64,000 nt of DNA from Spinacia oleracea. Its lineage: Eukaryota; Streptophyta; Magnoliopsida; Caryophyllales; Amaranthaceae. A model generated the notes under the pieces. That model saw only the letters and a program-made list of their open reading frames with translations, searched no databases and was not told the origin of the DNA. Below, piece by piece: positions 59,653 through 64,000 of this stretch; within the stretch, counting starts at the first letter, position 1; each line of letters opens with the position of its first letter. Where the stretch lies: positions 127,990,385 through 128,054,384 of the forward strand of contig NC_079487.1 in the NCBI RefSeq assembly GCF_020520425.1, read 5' to 3'. The translations under genes were made by a program, and so were the position numbers.

Positions 59653-59963
59653 TGGGTTGTTTGATTGACATCAAAATGGAGGAAGTAAAAATTTATCGGA
59701 ATTTAAAGATTGGGTAATTGTGTGGTTGACATAAAAAAAATGGAGGAAGTTAGAATTCATGGAAAGTTTGAGTTCCTACAAAACATGGGAAGTAAATTAC
59801 CTAGTCCCCCCTTAGTCAATCAAAGTTCATGGAAATAATTTTAATTCCCATGTTGTCAACCAAACAATTTTAAGAAATTCCCATGAACTAAACAATTGAA
59901 CTAAATTCCCTTAAATTACAACTTTCTATGCGAATTAAATTCTCATGTCAACCAAATAAGCCT
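59653..59963. mobile_element. Tourist-like MITE (311 bp)
   Basis: TGGGTTGTTTGATTGACAT faces 'atgtcaaccaaataagcct', with TTA on both sides (59650-59652, 59964-59966). Interior words 'catgggaagtaaa' and 'aattcccatg' are shared with the next element. Confidence 0.65.
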
Positions 59964-60114
59964 TTAGTGTGGACCAAGTCCATTTAAAAATTATGCTATG
60001 GAACTTTTGGATCTAGTAATTAATCCATAACTTTACATAAACGGTACCCCCTCGTACGTTTTTACACTTTTCGTTTCTAGTTTATCATTTTAACATTTAG
60101 AATCTTTCCTTTTA

Positions 60115-60411
60115 GGGGTCGTTTGGTTGATCGTGGGAAGTAAAACTTCCAAGGAAGAAGTTTTTCCCATGTATAAGCATTTCCTAGGAAGTGCATGATA
60201 TTGTTTCGTTAAACATGGGAAGTAAAATTTGATGGGAAGTTCTACTTAGCTAAGGTAGGTAAACAACTTCCTCCATTTTGAAGGAAATAAAATTTCCTAG
60301 GAAGTGTGACTTCCCAAGTTCCCATGTTTTTATCAACCAAACAATTCCACAATCTTCCACTTCCTAGAAAGTCATATTTCTCATGGTTTTTCATGTCAAC
60401 CAAGCATCACC
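60115..60411. mobile_element. Tourist-like MITE (297 bp)
   Basis: GGGGTCGTTTGGTTGATC faces 'catgtcaaccaagcatcacc', with TTA on both sides (60112-60114 and 60412-60414). 'cttccaaggaag' and 'catgggaag' words repeat inside. Confidence 0.75.
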
Positions 60412-60421
60412 TTATATTATA

Positions 60422-60747
60422 CTCCCTCCGTCTCTTTTTGTTTTTTACGTATTTTATTTCGGGTGTCTCATTTTGTTCTTTACATTTCTTTTTATATTAT
60501 CACATAATGTATTAATATTTTATCAAAATTTGTGCCCAAATATTATTTTAACCAATTAAATCCATTGGACATTAAATATTTCTCATTTTACAATGTCAGA
60601 TTTTTGATAAAAGTGAAAACATTATGAATAAACGTAACTTTTCTTGTTTAAATAAAAAAAAAAGTAGAGTACTCTCAATGCACATTTAATAGTCGTTAAA
60701 TCGCGTGAATAACATCAAACGTAAAGAACAAAAAGAGACGGAGAGAG
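60422..60747. mobile_element. Stowaway-type MITE (326 bp)
   Basis: CTCCCTCCGTCTCTTTTTG at the left is mirrored by 'caaaaagagacggagagag' at the right, with TA on both sides (60420-60421, 60748-60749). The inverted match goes on through 'ttttttacgt' / 'acgtaaagaa'. Confidence 0.85.
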
Positions 60748-60749
60748 TA

Positions 60750-60976
60750 TCATAAATATCCTATTAAAATTCGTGCAAGTGATTATTTTAATTAATTAAA
60801 ATCATTGAGACACTAAACTTTTCACTCTTTCCCATCAAAACAATAAATCTCTTACACATTCCTAGTATCATATTTTGGATAAAAGTAAAAAAATTATCAA
60901 AAAAAAAAAAGGATTCTTTAGCTACATTAATTAGTTGTTAAATCGCGTACCTGATACCAAACGTAAAGAACAAAAA
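60750..60976. mobile_element. Partial second Stowaway copy in tandem
   Basis: This stretch repeats the right two-thirds of the preceding MITE ('attaaaatcattgagacact', 'taaatcgcgt', 'caaacgtaaagaacaaaaa') without a left end, so it is a head-truncated or recombined copy. Confidence 0.6.
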
Positions 60977-61427
60977 TGGACAAATGTCTAAGAAGAAACA
61001 TTTTCAACTTTGTATAGCTAAACTAGAAGAAAAAAGAGTAATGATTTTGAGACAAATGTCTTGATCTACTCCAATATTGGTGAACCAATCAGCCGTTGGA
61101 TTGCCTTGACGATACACGTCAGTCCACATACTAATAACATGGTGTTTGTAATTTGTGAACTTAGTATGCTGTAACTTATTAATGGACATGTTGCTGAAGA
61201 ATCAAGGATCAGTCAAGTAACATATTTAAGCACCACACATTTACACTAAACATCTCCATTTATATCAACAAGGAAGCTATAGACACTATACATAATTTCA
61301 ACTTGCAGGCGAACTGCAGTACAGGAAAATGTAAGATGGAATGGAATAATTGGCCTGCTTTGATGCAAGGTAAAATCAATAAGCTTTTGAAATACAAGTT
61401 CATGTCGAATTGAATCGGAGTTCGTGA

Positions 61428-62816
61428 CTAATTATGCATCTGCAAATAATCTTTATAACGACGTGGACGTTCATCTTCATCTTGGTTATGGTAGGCATAT
61501 CCTCCATGGCTTGATATGTCAAGACCAGCAACTTCATCATCAATTGATATTCTTAGCAGTTTCAATTTATGCAAGACGTAAAACAACGGGCCCATGGTCA
61601 CGCTAACCCAACCCACGATCACTATGAGTTCGAGTACTTGTGACCCGAACAACCCCCAACCCCCACCCAGCAGGAGACCATGAGAACGAGAAGCGTCACC
61701 TTTGCCTGAGTCATAAGCCTGGATTATGAACTCTTCTTTGGCAAACAACCCTGTAAATATCAAACCCCAGGCTCCACACCCGCCGTGCAGTTGTGCTGCC
61801 TCTAACGGGTCGTCAAAATGCAGTTTCAGGGCCAACATGTTGAGCCCAATCAAGACCCAGGCTGCAACAAACCCACATATAATAGCGGCCCATGGTTCGA
61901 CCACTGAACACCCGGATGTTATAGCAACAAACCCACCAAGGACCCCGTTGCAAACATCCATTGCATCCCAGTGGCCTATCAAAAGGCGTCTTCCAAACAG
62001 GGTAACTAACCCGGACATTGAACCAGCCAATGTGGTGGTCACAGCAGTCCGCCCTATGGCAGTCCAATTACCTTGGTCAGTTGTAGTCGGGTATGGTACT
62101 AGGATCTCACCAAATGACCCGGGGTTAAACCCGAACCAACCAAACCAAAGCAAAAACGTACCTAGAACCACTAGAGTTGCATTATGACCTTTTATGGGAA
62201 CAGGCTTCCCAAATGCATCAAACCGACCAACCCGTGGGCCTTCAATAATGGAGCCCCAAAGTCCAGCAATACCACCAACCAAGTGAACCACACCACTCCC
62301 AGCAAAATCTATGGCCCCTGAACCCAGAAACAGAGTAGCAGAACCCGCGCTAAGCCAACCATGGGAGGACCAAACCCAATGAGCTACAACAGGATACACA
62401 AACCCAGATAGAAAGAAAGAGAAAATGAGGTAAGCACTAAACTGTGTTCTCTCAGCTATTGAGCCACTGGTAATCCCAGCAACTGCAATGGCAAATGACC
62501 ATTGATAGAGGAAGAAACTATAGTCGTATTTACCATCAGGCACATCTTTGAGGGCGAAGAATTGCGTACCAATGAAAGGGTTGGGTTCAGAGCCAGTTCC
62601 AAAGGCGAAAGCAAAACCAAAGAGGTAGTATGAGAGGCTGCCTACAACAGCATCAACAACATTGGTCAGCATTATGTTCAGTGCGTTCTTAGCACGGACT
62701 GAACCTGCACATAGCATAGCAAATCCAAGCTGCATTACAAAGACTAGGTAAGCTGAGAAGAGGAGATATATGGTGTTTATTGAACTCGCAACACTCTCTT
62801 CCCATGAAGGTGCCAT
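61428..62816 (-). CDS. Ammonium transporter, AMT1 family
   Basis: An intronless gene of 462 aa if started at [20 protein letters not shown]; an upstream in-frame Met at 62864 would add 16 residues. AMT1 proteins are high-affinity ammonium uptake trimers in the plasma membrane, mainly of roots. About 11 helices are evident. The signature [13 protein letters not shown] lies at residues 170-182, and the two pore histidines at H178 and in HGGCGAWG (344-351). The C-terminal cytosolic tail that couples the subunits is present but short; at the site of the regulatory threonine (T460 in Arabidopsis AMT1;1, DMTRHGG) this protein has serine, S435 (DISSHGG). The long N-terminal extension with Cys residues seen in most AMT1 proteins is missing, so it fits the shorter AMT1 branch. 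The start choice is based on the usual proximity of Met to the first helix. Confidence 0.93.
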   Translation of the reverse strand: MAPSWEESVASSINTIYLLFSAYLVFVMQLGFAMLCAGSVRAKNALNIMLTNVVDAVVGSLSYYLFGFAFAFGTGSEPNPFIGTQFFALKDVPDGKYDYSFFLYQWSFAIAVAGITSGSIAERTQFSAYLIFSFFLSGFVYPVVAHWVWSSHGWLSAGSATLFLGSGAIDFAGSGVVHLVGGIAGLWGSIIEGPRVGRFDAFGKPVPIKGHNATLVVLGTFLLWFGWFGFNPGSFGEILVPYPTTTDQGNWTAIGRTAVTTTLAGSMSGLVTLFGRRLLIGHWDAMDVCNGVLGGFVAITSGCSVVEPWAAIICGFVAAWVLIGLNMLALKLHFDDPLEAAQLHGGCGAWGLIFTGLFAKEEFIIQAYDSGKGDASRSHGLLLGGGWGLFGSQVLELIVIVGWVSVTMGPLFYVLHKLKLLRISIDDEVAGLDISSHGGYAYHNQDEDERPRRYKDYLQMHN

Positions 62817-62864
62817 CGCAAGATAGAGTAAAAATACAAGTGATTGGTAGTTGAAGAAGCACAA

Positions 62865-64000
62865 ATTATGGAACTAGAAGTGGAATTTGGTAGCAGAGGA
62901 AGCAGAAGTGGTGGGATTATTATAGGGGATTATGTTTGGGGGTTATTATTGTTATGGCAATCAACAAGTTGAATTGGGGGCTGTATGATGTAAATAAGGT
63001 TGATAGTGAGACTGAGAATGACAGTTGAATTTAGCCAACTTGCCAACTAGCATTTCAGTGAGTTGTTAAAGGGAGTAAATCCAAGACTAAAACAGGGGCC
63101 GCCACTTCCAAAATCATTGGAGCCCCAAATGTGAGTTTCTTATCCTTTGTAAACCTGGACTACCTGGTACACTGGCATAGTGGCATTACATGGATTTGGA
63201 ACTACACCTGCCGCACCCACCCCACGTCCCCACCCCGCCCGCCCCGCCCAATCCTACCCCAACCCCCTCTTCAAAGCAGGGAGGGGGTAAAAAAGGTTTT
63301 GTCTCCAAATATCTCTAACATCCTCAAACTTGAAACCACTTGTAGACTAGAACACGAAAAACTAAATGACGAAACTCAACCTAGCCTTATGCTCTGCTAT
63401 TTCATAACAATTATCAGGACGATAGGTAGATCTCCAAGAGTGGATTTTTAGTCCTCTCAATAAGTAACACCGACATAGAGCGGGTTTTGCTGAAATGATA
63501 AGGGGGACAGTTGGGGGGAGAAAAGAAAAAGGAAGAGAATAGACTCTTAAATCCACTCTTCCTTTTCTTATCAACTACTCCGTATAAGTTTAAGCTGAAA
63601 TAGTAAAATAAGCATCCACCTTCAACAATCTCAAATTTCAATCTCAGCTTCCTCAATATTGATGAAAAAGATTTAAGAGAAAGTATGGGAACATTAAATA
63701 AAAGAAGATTCAGCAAGGCACCAGTCGCAGAAATTAAAGAGAAAATTACTAAGATGATGGAAAGAGAAACATACCTTATAAAGCTTGAAATCTCAATCTC
63801 ATATACTATAGACAAATCACAACAGATTTACTGCCTCTGAACTCTGGAGCATGTGTGTTCCACTCTCTCAGAGACAGGAAGATTGTTTCAATATGATGTA
63901 ATATGTACAGGGTAATAATCTTCAATGCTCTTTTCCTACTGAACACGATTTTTCAGCTTCGTAGCAAAGGCAACTGAATAAGAACAATTAATTGACGGTT
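62865..64000. other. AMT1 promoter side and intergenic
   Basis: A C-rich stretch (63212-63262, 'cccaccccacg', 'cccgccccgccc') stands out. The remaining DNA holds no recognised gene or complete repeat; the longest frame (63414-63815, minus) has no family features. Confidence 0.45.

Noticed and set aside
61428-62864. Upstream Met at 62864 as AMT1 start
   Set aside because: It would add a hydrophobic 16-residue leader ([16 protein letters not shown]) not seen in the family; the Met at 62816 gives a normal approach to helix 1. The upstream start is not fully excluded.
63414-63815. 133-codon minus-strand frame
   Set aside because: Hydrophobic, biased composition without motifs; no support as a gene.

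Overview
This is nuclear DNA of a flowering plant. The evidence is spliced genes with GT-AG introns, plastid-type leader peptides, plant-only families (NPF transporter, AMT1, PEARLI4-like, LRR-XII receptor kinase) and a dense set of plant MITEs, solo LTRs and LINE debris. Gene types and repeat style fit a eudicot, perhaps Caryophyllales, but the species cannot be proven from the sequence alone.

Layout: (1) 0.4-0.7 kb holds the last exon of a normal anthranilate synthase alpha gene whose body lies outside the window. (2) 1.5-18.6 kb is mostly transposon territory: a 1.85-kb element with 88-bp identical inverted repeats, a broken LINE RNase H fragment with a MITE inside it, the 25-codon RPL41 gene, a 2.5-kb element built of about 473-bp tandem units sitting just upstream of RPL41, several MITEs, and a roughly 4.9-kb region full of a 'TTAGTTAAG' minisatellite. 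(3) 19.4-23.2 kb is TFIIE beta. (4) 23.7-27.6 kb is a second anthranilate synthase alpha-like gene. It is open and spliceable over ten exons but has lost the conserved catalytic and metal-binding residues. (5) 28.6-34.6 kb has an FQR1/WrbA-type quinone reductase and a PH1-type pleckstrin-homology protein. (6) 35.6-37.7 kb (-) is an NPF transporter with an intact-looking TRIM element in its first intron. (7) 37.7-41 kb is repeats. (8) 41.1-44.5 kb is a PEARLI4-type protein. (9) 45.2-47.4 kb has a solo LTR, a truncated MITE, a 5'-truncated LINE and a decayed PPR fragment. (10) 47.7-51.0 kb (-) is a non-RD LRR receptor kinase. (11) 52.3-53.9 kb is a plastid-type CBM20 protein. (12) 54.4-58.0 kb (-) is an RBMX2/C3H25-type RRM + CCCH protein with an internal tandem duplication that gave it a second zinc finger. 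(13) 58.2-60.98 kb is a solo LTR and MITE cluster. (14) 61.4-62.8 kb (-) is an intronless AMT1 ammonium transporter.

The genes do not form a pathway cluster. The most unusual item is the pair of anthranilate synthase alpha genes on either side of TFIIE beta, one apparently normal and one apparently a pseudoenzyme. Exon joints were read by eye from GT-AG signals and reading frame; no alignment or expression data were available.
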